From Ctena decussata (Eukaryota; Mollusca; Bivalvia; Lucinida; Lucinidae), in contig OZ022510.1 of assembly GCA_963989385.1 (NCBI GenBank), positions 32,865,448 through 32,929,447 of the forward strand: a stretch of 64,000 nucleotides of DNA, written 5' to 3'. Positions 46,735 to 57,376 of the stretch are shown in pieces. Under the pieces are notes generated by a model. It was not told where the DNA came from, searched no databases, and was given only the letters and a program-made list of their open reading frames with translations. The position numbers and the translations under genes are program-made. How positions within the stretch are numbered: the first letter of the stretch is position 1; each line of letters opens with the position of its first letter.

Positions 46735-47480
46735 CTGACAAAAACTGACACCAAAATTGATGTAAATAATAGTATCTGGTGTAATGTTTCTTTCGTGACT
46801 TTGGTGTAAATATTCACCAATTTATGTTTCGTTCGTGATTTTGGTGTAAATATTCACCAATTTATCTCGGAACATCAGCAGATTTCTGGTGTAACCTTTT
46901 CCAAAATAATATGGTTGAAAGGTTACCCCAAAACTAATGGAAATTTTAGTAAAAGGCATAATGTTTCTTTCATAAATTTGGTGAAAGTGTACACCAATGT
47001 GCCTTGTTATCTGAAAAATTTAAGTGAAAAGTTACACCAATTTTAGGTAGAACTTCCTGATTGGTGTAATCTTGCCTTTAATTTAGTGGTGCTTTCTTAC
47101 ACCAAATGTAAGGCTCCTTTACCTAGATGTTGGTGCAAACATACCTTCAAAACACTGGGAAAATGTTACACCAAAGGCATAATGTTTCTTTCATAAATTT
47201 GGTGTAAGTGTACACCAATGTGCCGGGTAAAGTCAGCAGAGTTTTGGAGTAACGTTATCTGAAAAATTTAAGTGAAAAGTTACACCAATTTTATGTAGAA
47301 CTTCCTGATTGGTGTAATCTTGCCTGTAGTTCAGTGGTGCTTTCTTACACCAAATGTGAGGCTCCTTTACCTAGATGTTGGTGCAAACATACCTTCAAAA
47401 CACTGGGGAAATGTTACACCAAAAAAGGTGGCAGCTCAGCTGCCACCTTTTTTGGTGTAATGTTTCTTCAGATTTTTTAC
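46735..47480. repeat. TTACACCAA-rich repeat block with duplicated unit and perfect palindrome
   Basis: TTACACCAA/TTGGTGTAA words recur about 15 times. A unit starting GGCATAATGTTTCTTTCATA lies at 46955 and 47176 (the second unit has an extra stretch of about 26 bp). At 47414-47460 a perfect 23-bp inverted repeat surrounds a single C. The block ends at TTTTTTACAGTG near 47484, the tip word used by other MITEs in the window. Confidence 0.8.
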
Positions 47481-47902
47481 AGTGTGAACGGTACAAGTAC
47501 TTGACCGAATGTGCATATCAATCTCGACATACACAGGTAGCATATGCCCGAAGGCAGGTTTTTACACGACGCGCCGAATGTGATCAAGGTCGTCACTGCC
47601 TTAGCTGCTAGACGGCTGGGGTTATCGTGAGTGCCGCGTGATTACAGAGAGAGAGGGAGAGTAAATATAATAGAAGGGGTCATGATCAACCCAACATGCT
47701 CAGTCCAATCTGGGCATAGGCAGTTCGCATATACACGGCATAGTGGCAATTGTTTCAAAGAAGCAGACTTCTCCAGGCATATGCAGGTCGGAAAGGCAGT
47801 GATTATGCCGTGAGGCCCGGACCAGACTACCTAACATAGAGACTTGCGTATGACCTTACTATCATACTGCATCGTCTAATACTCTTAACCATAAAATAAG
47901 AT
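47481..47902. other. No gene; weak duplicated piece
   Basis: CATATGCCCGAAGGCAGG..., GCATAGGCAGTTCGCATATAC and GGCATATGCAGGTCGG are loosely similar. No gene seen. Confidence 0.35.
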
Positions 47903-48935
47903 AAAACAAGAGGCCCACGGGCCACAAAGCTCACCAGATCTCTAGCTCAAAATTGCTATCAAAATTACTGTCTCATTTGTACAGGCTAATACAAAATATA
48001 CAACTACAAAGTCTCAGTCTGACAGTCTGTTGAGTTGATAACAAAATATATAACTATTTTCCATATTTTGATTGCAGTAAATGCCATTTTTCAATTTTCC
48101 CCATTATAAGTCAATGCAACTCTTAAGTTGCCATAGCAACCAAACGAAAGAGCTGATTTTCATCAAAAACACAAACTTTCAGCCCCCCAGTATAAGGATA
48201 CTAAAGATGAAATCTGGGCCTTCTTGGCCCAGTGGCTTCTGAGGAGATAATTTTGCAAGTGTTTTTTTTTCCTTTATTTTTGCATTTTGATTTCCATGAC
48301 AACCAGTAAAAGGAGCAGTGGGTCCAAAAACAATAAAGCTAATAGAAGACTTCTTATGGAACATTTCTATAAAAGTTTTGTCAACATATCTGCAATGGCT
48401 AGGCAGTAAATGCCATTATTCAATTTTCCCCATTATAAGTCTATGGGAACTCTAAGTTGCCGTAGCAACCAAACTAAAAGGCAGATTTTCATAAAAAAAC
48501 ACAAACTTTCAATCCCCCAGCCTAAGGATACTATAGATGAAATCTGGGCCTTATCGGCCCAGTGGTTACAGAGGAGATAATTTTTAAGTATTTTTTCCAT
48601 TTTTTTTTTCCATTTTGGTTTCCATGGCAACCAATAAAAGGAGCACTGGGCCAAAAAACATACAGCTGATAGAAGACTTCTCAAGGAATATTTCTATAAA
48701 AGTTTTGTCTACATATCTGCAATGGCCTGGCAGAAACTGTTATTTTTCAATTTTTCCCATTATAAGTCTATGGGAACTCTAAGTTGCCATAGCAACCAAA
48801 GCAACAGGCAGATTTTCATAAAAAACACAAACTTTCAATCCCCCAGCCCAAGAATGCTACAGATGAAATTTGGACCCAATCGGCCTAGTGGCTTCAGAGG
48901 AGATGTTGTTTAAAAGTGTTGACGGACAGACGACA

Positions 48936-48970
<35 letters not shown>

Positions 48971-49019
48971 ACAACTGCCTATCCTAAAAGCTCCCCCGGA
49001 GCCTTCGGCTCTGGTGAGC
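47903..49019 (+). mobile_element. Tandem-core, hairpin-ended element 7
   Basis: Starts ACAAGAGGCCCACGGGCCAC (hairpin GGCCCACGGGCC) and AAAGCTCACC; ends GGAGCCTTCGGCTC..GGTGAGCT before AAAAAT. The core is three units of about 330 bp (AATTTTCCCCATTATAAGTC at about 48093, 48424 and 48750; AAACACAAACTTTCAATCCC). A (GAC)n microsatellite precedes the 3' hairpin. No protein. Confidence 0.75.
48936..48969 (+). repeat. (GAC)n microsatellite
   Basis: About eleven ACG/GAC units immediately upstream of the 3' hairpin of the surrounding element. Confidence 0.95.
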
Positions 49020-49299
49020 TAAAAATGGAAAGTAGTGTATGAGCATACAGTAGTCTGTTCTTTGCCAGTTTCGTAAATTTCTGGAAGTCCACCAGACTTT
49101 TATACTATAATAATTACTTTCAAATTCTGTATTTTTTCCTCAAGAATGCTACTGATGGTGTAACTTTAAGGTCACAAACAAAATCTTTATGACATAATAC
49201 ATGTTATTCAAGTTTTGTACTTCAAGTTTATTTTTATTTGGCTATTTCTAGAATCTTTCATTGAAACCTCCTGAGATGCGACTAGGCTGACTAATGGTT

Positions 49300-49925
49300 T
49301 TAAAAGAGATTGTCGATCTCTCTGTTGTCATTTCATTGCATTAAATTGTGTACTAATTTGTCCAAAGCATGCTTGAGGATAAAAAAATAAAGAAGAAGAA
49401 AAAAATCTCATTCGCAAAACTTTAACGCAAATGTTAATTTACATACGGATGGAGACGGACAGACACGGACGGAAAATGCAAAAATTACTCTTCGATCTGT
49501 CCAATGTTAGGATATAAATATTCACATGAGCAGACTGGTGTCAGACTGGGCATGAAACTGACGTAAGAATGAGAAAAATACCGTAATTACCTTTAATATT
49601 TGTGCACCTTCGCCAGATTCTGTAATTATTCTAGAATTAAAAGTCTCCATAGTCCTAAATGTCTAAACTCAAATCATTGTAAAAGGCGGTTCAACCTTCA
49701 CGTTTGGTAATAAAATATGGGTTGATATGCGTATATTGGGTCATATAACTTGCAAAAAGCAAATAAAAAAGTTTTTGAAAAAATAACAAATCGCTTCACA
49801 AATTAAAATTTTCCTGTTCTTGTTTCCCGTCTCGCAATATAAACATAGGCAGAATAGTGATTGGGACTCCAGGCTCTACATTGTGTTTTTACCATTTGAT
49901 TCAACTTAATCAAGTCAAGTCAAAA
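49300..49925 (+). repeat. Repeat shared with 58500-59345, joined to repeat B
   Basis: 49300-49640 (AAGCATGCTTGA, AAAACTTTAACGCAAATGTT, ATTTACATACGGATGGAGAC, TTCGCCAG) recurs at 58500-59340 in the same order but with extra sequence. 49640-49925 is a copy of repeat B (CTAAACTCAAATCATTGTAA). Confidence 0.75.
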
Positions 49926-50237
49926 TCACTTTATTCACTCAGGTCACAAACATGACATAAGAGGAACTGTACATATACAAAACATAGCAGTTACAGGCAG
50001 CTTACGAACATATAAATCTAAATGTAATGATACAATTAATTCAGACTACAGAAAAGAAAGGAGAGGGAGTAAGAAAAGTCCAGAAAACATATTCAGTCAT
50101 TCAAGTTTAGCGACTAAAAGTATTATTATCTTCACAACACCCCAATTACATTAAAATGTAACCTGGGGAGCAGAGATTGTCATCATTATGACCGAGGAAA
50201 TAATAATGACAATGATAATTATACATTCAATCGGCTG
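49926..50237. other. No gene recognised
   Basis: Short frames only. TCAAGTCAAGTCAAAATCAC near 49911 is the only simple repeat. Confidence 0.4.
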
Positions 50238-51374
50238 TATGCTACGTTCCCACTGTCGTGAGAGCCGTTACGAGCACCACGATTGGCCATTCGTAGCTTA
50301 TCGTGGAACTTCTATGAAATTTCAGGTTTGGACACGAGATGATGCGAGTCGATACGTTACGGTACGAGTTGTTGCGCTTGGATGCGATATGGTCACGACT
50401 GGTCAATTTGAGGTGACACGATCTGTCACGATCTGGTCTCCCGTTCAGATACGATCACATACGTTCTGACAGAATTGTCCCGATGGAGTTCACGATTGGT
50501 TCTCGATCTGACACGATCATCACGATCGGGGTCCCCTATTTGGGACGACCTGGTACGTGCAGATACGTTCCGAGACGTTCATCGCGAACCAATGCGTTGT
50601 GCTGCAATAAGATACGATTGTGGTAGCGATGTGTTTCACGATCAGGATCGATTTCAGCTACGACTGGACCCCGACGGCTATATATACAGCCCGACTGACC
50701 ATATACTTCATTGTTTTTTACCTTTTATCATTGAATGAATACTACAACCCACAACTTTTGATGATGGCAGGAGTTGAAGATGATGACAACAGAACATTCA
50801 CCTTATTACTGTATACAAAAATTATCGCAAGAGAGGAAGAAGATGAGCAGTAGCAAGATCAGCCACAATCCCTATCACAAAGGGCCAGGACAGCTGCAGT
50901 TAGGCTATTGCGGATTCGACCATGGCTCTGCTCACGTTTACTCGCATCTTCTTGTATCAGCTCGTATCTGCTCGAGAGTCATTCATGTCAGGTCGTGAGC
51001 AAAGGGACACAGCAGAGCGTCAAAGATCGTGACAGCTCGTGTGAGATCGCAGCTAATCTTAACAGAGCGTGGTGTTTGTCTTGTTCAAGGTTGGTCCCGA
51101 TCACAACGATTTAGAAGCACGATTAAATGCGATCTCTCGCGCTTTATTACCATCCAATACGATCTGATGCGATTATCCCGACTGAGAATCAATCGTGTTG
51201 ATCGTAGAAAAATTTTTGACCGTCAAAAATTTTTCTACGATCAACACGATTTCCACGACTGACCTCAAGATCTGATAATATTTGACAGGATCTGATAGGA
51301 TCACCACGATTAGTCCACGATTAAGACCACGATTTCAATCGTGCTGCGAATCGTGATAGTGGGAACATAGCATA
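50238..51374. mobile_element. CpG-rich TIR element, 1.14 kb
   Basis: Inverted ends TATGCTACGTTCCCACTGTC (50238 on) and, complementary, TATGCTATGTTCCCACTATC (from 51374), extending further with GCTGT words outside. The interior is built of short diverged ACGATC / TACGAT / CACGAT words on both strands, giving a CpG roughly every 10-15 bases, unlike the flanking DNA. It contains a perfect 30-bp palindrome at 51191-51251. The small frames through it look like by-products (arginine/aspartate-rich from CG words). Confidence 0.75.
51191..51251. repeat. Perfect 30-bp inverted repeat with 1-nt spacer
   Basis: AATCGTGTTGATCGTAGAAA... (51191-51220), single C, exact complement (51222-51251). It would form a cruciform or a stable RNA hairpin. 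Confidence 0.97.
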
Positions 51375-51463
51375 AACAGCGTATTCAGCATAATTTCGAT
51401 AGGAAAAAGAAATTTAAGTGTAGCGTATATCGAAAAACACCTAGTTGCGTATAGTAAATCCGA

Positions 51464-51540
51464 AAATAATAATGATAATAATAATAATAATAATAACGAT
51501 AATGATAATAATAATAATAATAACGATAATAATATATAAT
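51464..51540. repeat. (AAT)n-type microsatellite
   Basis: AATAATAATGATAATAATAA with scattered C and G changes; a similar shorter tract is at 51760-51790. Confidence 0.95.
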
Positions 51541-51924
51541 GCCAGCAGCCATCGCACAATATTGTAAAAAAATACTAAACTCCAAAACCAGGCCGAACGA
51601 TCCGACATTCACGGTATCAACTAATTTCTAGAAAAAAAAGGGAAGCGGAAGAAGTCAGCATTTGATACGATTCTCAGTAGAAATGTATACTAATTTTTTC
51701 CGGTCGGATCGCTCTGTCTACATAAAACACCACTTAGTAAGTGATAATAAAAGTACTTACATAATGATAATAATAATAATAATAATAAACCCTTGCAATA
51801 ATAATATAATACTAATGACAACAACGATACCAGCAGCGAAAACAACAATTATTTATTATATTAGAAAAAAAAAATAAAAACTATTAACAACAGATAAGAT
51901 GGCGTTGCGAGAAAAAGCAACCGG

Positions 51925-52196
51925 TTGGTTGGTTGATTTGATGCTTAACGTCCACGGTAAACAACTAAGGTCATGTCGGGACGGTCAGTTAACCTAACCA
52001 CACTATTCCTGGGCAGGCTTAGACCTCCTAAGCGGTTAACCAGTACTAAGTGCACACACTTTCGCCAGTAACTGACAACTGCCCTTCTTGAATCAGCGGA
52101 AAGAGAAACGAAAGTATGTGGCCAGACCGGGATTCGAACCCAGGACCTCTGACTTACGAGTCAGGTGCCCTACCGATTGCGCTACCCGGCCCGGCC
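51925..52196 (-). mobile_element. tRNA-derived SINE (third family) with 11-bp TSD
   Basis: Flanked by AAAGCAACCGG at 51914-51924 and 52197-52207. On the minus strand a tRNA-like head (52191-52120) has an acceptor stem pairing GGCCGGG with TCTGGCC (two G-U), an A box TAGCGCAATCGG and a B box GGTTCGAATCC. The body ends in the shared 3' domain (CGACATGACCTTAG..GACGTTAAGC) and an (AACC)n/ATCAA tail. The anticodon arm gives a 6-nt loop, so it is a SINE head, not a working tRNA gene. Confidence 0.93.
52120..52191 (-). tRNA. tRNA-like SINE promoter region (not a functional tRNA)
   Basis: Cloverleaf-like with intact acceptor and T arms and internal pol III promoter boxes, but the anticodon stem-loop (CTGAC..GTCAG) encloses only six bases. 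It is the head of the SINE above and would drive its transcription by RNA polymerase III. Confidence 0.7.
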
Positions 52197-52207
52197 AAAG
52201 CAACCGG

Positions 52208-53350
52208 AATACGAAGAAGAGTAGGGACTCGGATCATCCTGCGCTCTGGCGCATAACCACCAAACGAAGTACCCGCACTTCTCTGGCAGGCCTACTGGGA
52301 CACGGAAGGACCCCAATCATACTGCGCAGTTGCGCAGGCTGAATCGGGTCTTCCCTATCCAAGAAGCCATGTGCTTTTTGTTCGCGCGCCGCTCCTTCAC
52401 AAGTACACAAAAGCAAAATAATTCGTGACAGCTAACCACATTTAAAGTATTAATCCGCCACGCAAATTAGTAATCAACCGGGTGGCATCGCGTGAGAAGG
52501 TATCGGAAATACGAAGGACAGAGATTCGGCTCAGTCTGTGTGGAGCATACATCGACGGAACGGAGTCTCTGCGCTTCGCTATGAGACCATCAATGGCACA
52601 GAAAGGTTCCGATCTGTGTCTTCCGCATCAAAGAAAGCCATACGGCACCCATTCACGCGAAGCGACATGAAAATAGTCCATGACAGCTAACCCCGCCTTC
52701 TGGACATTTTAATGTATCCCTCCACCAAGCAACTTTCACGTGCAACATAGAAAATACAAAACGTAGTTGAACCAAAGAAAACCAGTTTCAATCACGTATA
52801 GGTTATATTTAGTTATGTTTATTTTTAAATTGATCGTCCAGAAAAAAGGTATCATAAAAAACGAAGGAAGAGACTCAGACCAAGCTGCTCTCTTGCCCAC
52901 ACCGTCTGAAATACCTGCTCTTCGCTGAAAGACCATCACAGGTCTGGAAAGACCCAGATCATACTGCGCAGGTTGGTCCAGGCTTTCCCCAATCGAAGAA
53001 GCCATATGCTACCCTTTAACTCGTCGCGACCATATACATAACTACCGCAAAACTCCAAATATCGGGACACCAAGGACAACCACCATTATTGTCGTCAGAA
53101 TAGAACGCAGTGCAGTTATGTTTAAAAAAAATGTAGATGGGATGGCTAGTAGCGCAGACCGAGAACAGACTGCTCCATTGGGGAGCAGTCCTATTCGGGT
53201 CTGCACCATTTGCTCAGACTCAACCGTCCCAACACCTGGAGTTTTTACGGTAAAACACAATTTATACAGGTAAAGTGACTAGATAAAAATAGTCCTTGAC
53301 CTTCTAAACATAACGTATTAATCCGCTGCACAAATTGCACGTGCAAAGTA
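52208..53350 (+). repeat. Tandem repeat, about 330-350 bp unit, three to four diverged copies
   Basis: Units contain GGAAATACGAAG/AATACGAAGAAGAG, GACTC.GATCA, CTTCGCT.TGAGACCATCA, ...GAAGCCATATGCT and GTCCATGACAGCTAACC followed by ATTAATCCGCC/TGCACAAATT. Copies start at about 52208, 52497 and 52848, with a tail piece at 53285. Units include short palindromes (CTGCGCAGTTGCGCAG). No gene. Confidence 0.65.
53150..53215. repeat. Short fold-back, GATCAG family
   Basis: GCGCAGACCGAGAACAGACT and CTGCTCC.TTGGGGAGCAG with GGGTCTGCACCATTTGC as the other arm; same build as 27345-27425. Confidence 0.65.
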
Positions 53351-53586
53351 TATTTTGATGAATGACTGACAACAGAGATAGTAAATAAGGTATGTGTACA
53401 TATTATTACTTTTAGCTTTTAGAAATTAACTAAAATTTTATCTCATCTTATACGCTATTCAACTTTTAAACGACGCAGGTCGTTTATTGAAAAATCTAGA
53501 AAAAGTGCGTGGCAGATTCCAAAACTTCATCCGAGCCCAAGACAATCCAAAAATTAGGGGACGCCTTGTCCAAGTATTGTCCCACC

Positions 53587-53672
53587 AGGCACGCGACGCT
53601 GTATCGACACCGAATCGCCGTTGAACCGACGTTGGTTCGGCGTCGACCCAACGTCGCAGGCCTGCACGGGTC
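53587..53672. repeat. Palindromic ACGTTGG-rich repeat
   Basis: GGCACGCGACGCTGTATCGA, CCGACGTTGG, GGCGTCGACCCAACGTCG; related in build to 37741-37823. Confidence 0.55.
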
Positions 53673-53902
53673 TATGTAATTCTACATTAAATAGGGATCT
53701 GGCATTTAATGCAACACAGAATATCTTGGGCTCTAAAATGACCGAATAGTATTGGTATAAAACAAGTGTCAGCTAACAGGTAATAGTAACAGGCCTAGAT
53801 CAGGCTGCGTAAAGGCGCAAGATGATGTAGGCCGCCCCTGCTTCACCACAGAACTAATAAGAACAATGGAGAAAAGTAAGCAGAAGAATTCAAGTGACCT
53901 CT

Positions 53903-56900
53903 TTAAGCAAATTGTTTCATGATTATACCCATAAACAAGCTAAGATTAGTTAGGCAGGTGACCTCCTGGTTAGTCAAAAGAGCTTTAAACATCAACATGT
54001 TTGGTCGTTTAAAATAAAGCTGCTCAATATACTTTTGTCTTTGAGGTTTAAAAAAAGTACACTCTAATAGATAATGAAACTCGTCGCCGAGAGAATTGCT
54101 CGCGCACAGTGGACATTTACGATCGTCAAATTCTACATTATGCCATCTTCCTGTCTCAATGGGAAGTTTATGGTTAGATGTACGGAATCGGACCATATTT
54201 AGACTAAGGTTTTTCGGAAGAATCTTAAAATAATTTTCCAATTCAATAACATCTTTAAATGAATTGTAGTTTTTACCTTTCGTGGAGTTATTTAGTTTCT
54301 CGTGCCATTGCTGGGAAAACTGATCCAGTAGTATTTGTTTTATGTGAGCTGTGACATTAATATAATTCAATGCATTTTGATTCAACCAAAGATCATTCCG
54401 GCCGATGCTGCACAAAATATTTTCAATATTGCGAATCCATTTCGATTCCAGACCTACTGTATTTTTCAAGATTTGATATAAAAGAAATGCTAACTTTGAT
54501 TCCTTGCCGCAAATTAGCTTATTCCAAAAACTAAACATACGTGTTTTAATAGTTATTTCTATTGGAAAACGGCCGAGTTCAGCATAAATCATATAGAGTG
54601 GGGTACTTTTCCTTGATCTAGTTATTTTTCGCAGAAACTCTATGTGAATTTTCTCAATTATTTCTAAATTTTCGAAGCCCCAGATTTCACTTGCGTATGT
54701 GAGAATGGGCAATACTGTATGATCAAACAACTTTAACTGTAGATCAATGGGTAGATAAAAATTACTTATTCTACTAAATAGAAGATGCATAGCCTTTTTT
54801 GCTTGTTCTGAAAGATGTTTTCTGGTATTAAGAAAACTACGCGATTTCGAGAAAAAGACTCCTTAATACTTATATTTATCAACGACTTCGATAGTGTCAT
54901 CACCCAATTTGAAATCGTTATTGTGTAATCTATTAGCACCAAATACGACTATTTTAGTTTTATTGATATTAACTTTCAATTTCCATAGATTACAGTAATC
55001 GTAAAACAAATTCAGCGTATCCTGGAGTTTATCGGCATTATCAGCTATAAGGACAGTATCATCAGCGTAGAGCAGCACCACAAGTTTTAGAAATATGCTA
55101 ATATACTCATTGTCGAAATCGAATGTAATACCCAAGTCCGGGTTAGCTAAAAGAAAATCCTCAACATCATTGAGATAAATCGCAAAGAGCACAGGGGAAA
55201 GGTTCTCGCCCTGCCTGACCCCACAAGAGCTGGCAAAAAAGGCTGATTTTGAGCCGTTCAGGGAGATACAGGATTTTATATCATAATACATGTTGTAAAT
55301 AACCCTTAAAATTTTGCCGTTAATGTTAGTCTTTAACACTTTTTGCCATAACCCCACCCTCCAGACCGAGTCGAAAGCAGATGAGAAATCGACAAAACAA
55401 CAGAACCTTTTTTTCTGGAATTTCATGATTTCAATTATTGCATTCAATGAAAAGATATGGTCAAGTGTTGAATACTGCTTTCTAAAACCGGCCTGATTTT
55501 CAGATAATAACAGTTCATCCTCTAAAAACATATTTAAGCGATCATTTAGAATAGACGTGAAGAGTTTACCCAAACAGCTTAAAATAGTAATAGGTCGGTA
55601 ATTTGCTGTTTCAGCTGTAGAGCCCTTATTTTTATATATAGGTTTTATGATACCTACTGACCATTGTTCGGGAAGATATCCGGTATCTAAGATCTGGTTA
55701 AATAATAGGTCATAAACTGGCAGAAGTACAAACTTAGTTGATTTAATATATTCGTTTAAAATAGAATCGTAACCTGAAGCTTTGCTATTTTTTAACTTAT
55801 TAATATTCCGCAAAATTTCTTCTCTTGTTATTTTTGAATTAAGAAATTCATTACTGTCATTAAGACCGAAATTGATATTAGCATCATCATTTTCATGTGA
55901 TTGGTTGATCGTCTTAAAATGTTCTAAGAACTCTTCTAAAGTCGGTGTATCCTTGGTTGGGTGTGATTTTAAACTATTTAATAATTTCCAGTAGTCTTTT
56001 GGTTTAGAGGACTGCATTTTTCTTAGTTTGTTTTCATTATCCTTTCTATATTTTGAAATGAACTTATCCATGGTTTTCTTATATTCTTTACTAAAGTGAG
56101 TCAAATTATTTTTATTATTTATAGATTTTAAATTATTGTATTTCTTTTTAGCCAAATGATATTTTTTCCGTGCCGTTCTACAGAGTGGTCCGAACCAGGG
56201 TTTATTTTTTGTTGGATCTTTATTGTCCGAGAAGCCACGCTTTTGGGGGAAGGACTTTTCGCTTGATTCCTGAAATAACTTACCAATCATATCAGTGACT
56301 TTATTTATAGCTTCTTTCGGATGTAAATTCGACGATAAAACACTTGAAATAGCCTCGACCTCGTCCATATTTATATTTTGGTGGAATAACTCAGAAAATC
56401 TTTCATCCCATTTCGGTCGTCTATTAGAGTCAGAAGTGGAGCTATTACTGGGATGCGTTTCTGGAAAATTAATTTTCTCGAGTGTCATAGAAAGCAAACA
56501 GTGGCCATCGCTAAATAACGGGTCCAAGTCAATGACCTCAAACATGGTCAGATACTTAAAAACGTCAGCGGTAATAAGGGTATAGTCTATAACCGAAGTA
56601 TTTCTAAAAGTGAATCTTCCCAGAGCTTTGTCGCGGCCTACGCGACCATTTACGAAAAATAAATTGTTATTTTTGCATATATCGAGCAGCTTATATCCAT
56701 TATTATTTGTATGATGATCTTCCGAGCTTCTATCTTTTAAGATATTTAGGGATTCGAGCTTATTTATATGACTGAAAAATTCTAGAGTTTCCGAATCAAA
56801 ATCAAAAAAGTCAGATAAAAAATCGTCCGTTTGAATATAATCTCTATGATTTGCCGTGCGCGAATTAAAATCTCCAGTAAGCATGACGTGGGAGTATGAA

Positions 56901-57355
56901 CTGCAAAATGAGGTCACTTCGTTCTCAAACGCCATGATTTCTTCGTCATTGTAAAACGTTGAATTTTCCGGGGGAATATAAACAACACCCAATATAAAAT
57001 GTTCAACGTCTGGTAATAAACCTTCACTTAGAGATAACCACAGTACATAGTCTGATTGTGTTTCTACTTTTGAGACACATTTCGCTAAACTATCCTTTAC
57101 GTACACTACAATACCACCCGATCTTCTGGAAAAATTTTGTTTTCTGGGCTGATAAAAGGCTGTAAACCCAGGAAACAGAATTATATCACTTTCATCAATT
57201 TTTGCTTCAGTGAAACAAACAATATCATAATTAGCAAAACTTTCAAAAAAATCGGGATAGTTTGATCGTTTACGTAAGCCACATACATTTAAAGTCGCTA
57301 GTTTCAATGAACCACAAAAGTGATTTGGGTTAGAATTAACTCGTACTGATCGCAC
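53903..57355 (-). pseudogene. LINE ORF2 (endonuclease-reverse transcriptase) with one internal stop
   Basis: ORF2 of a non-LTR retrotransposon, about 1,150 codons. Residues 1-290 form an APE-type endonuclease: N23 in TLNVCGL, E50 in CFTEAK, D162/N164 in TGDFNS, D257 in VIDY and the D283/H285 pair in SDGH. The reverse transcriptase follows, with NYRPITIL (about 585), motif A FVDFSSAFDSV (D656), motif B GVRQGENLSP (about 712) and the catalytic YADD (763-766). A TAA at 54863-54865, right after KYKY, stops the frame; the same frame stays open for about 320 more codons to the TAA at 53903, including TYASEIWGF and a C-x2-C-x9-H-x4-C finger. Apart from that stop the frame looks intact, so the copy is young but dead or read through. 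Motif B differs from the GVPQGSVLGP of CR1/Jockey; the clade is left open. The N-terminus is the ATG 21 nt after ORF1. Confidence 0.92.
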
Positions 57356-57376
57356 TGTCTCTGCTCCCCTATTGTC

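Noticed and set aside
50188..51262. Chain of 70-95-codon plus frames as a multi-exon gene
   Set aside because: They lie in a CpG-word repeat bounded by inverted ends; composition reflects the repeated ACGATC words.
52120..52191. Functional tRNA gene
   Set aside because: Promoter boxes and stems are good, but the anticodon loop has six bases and the sequence is the head of a SINE with flanking TSDs.
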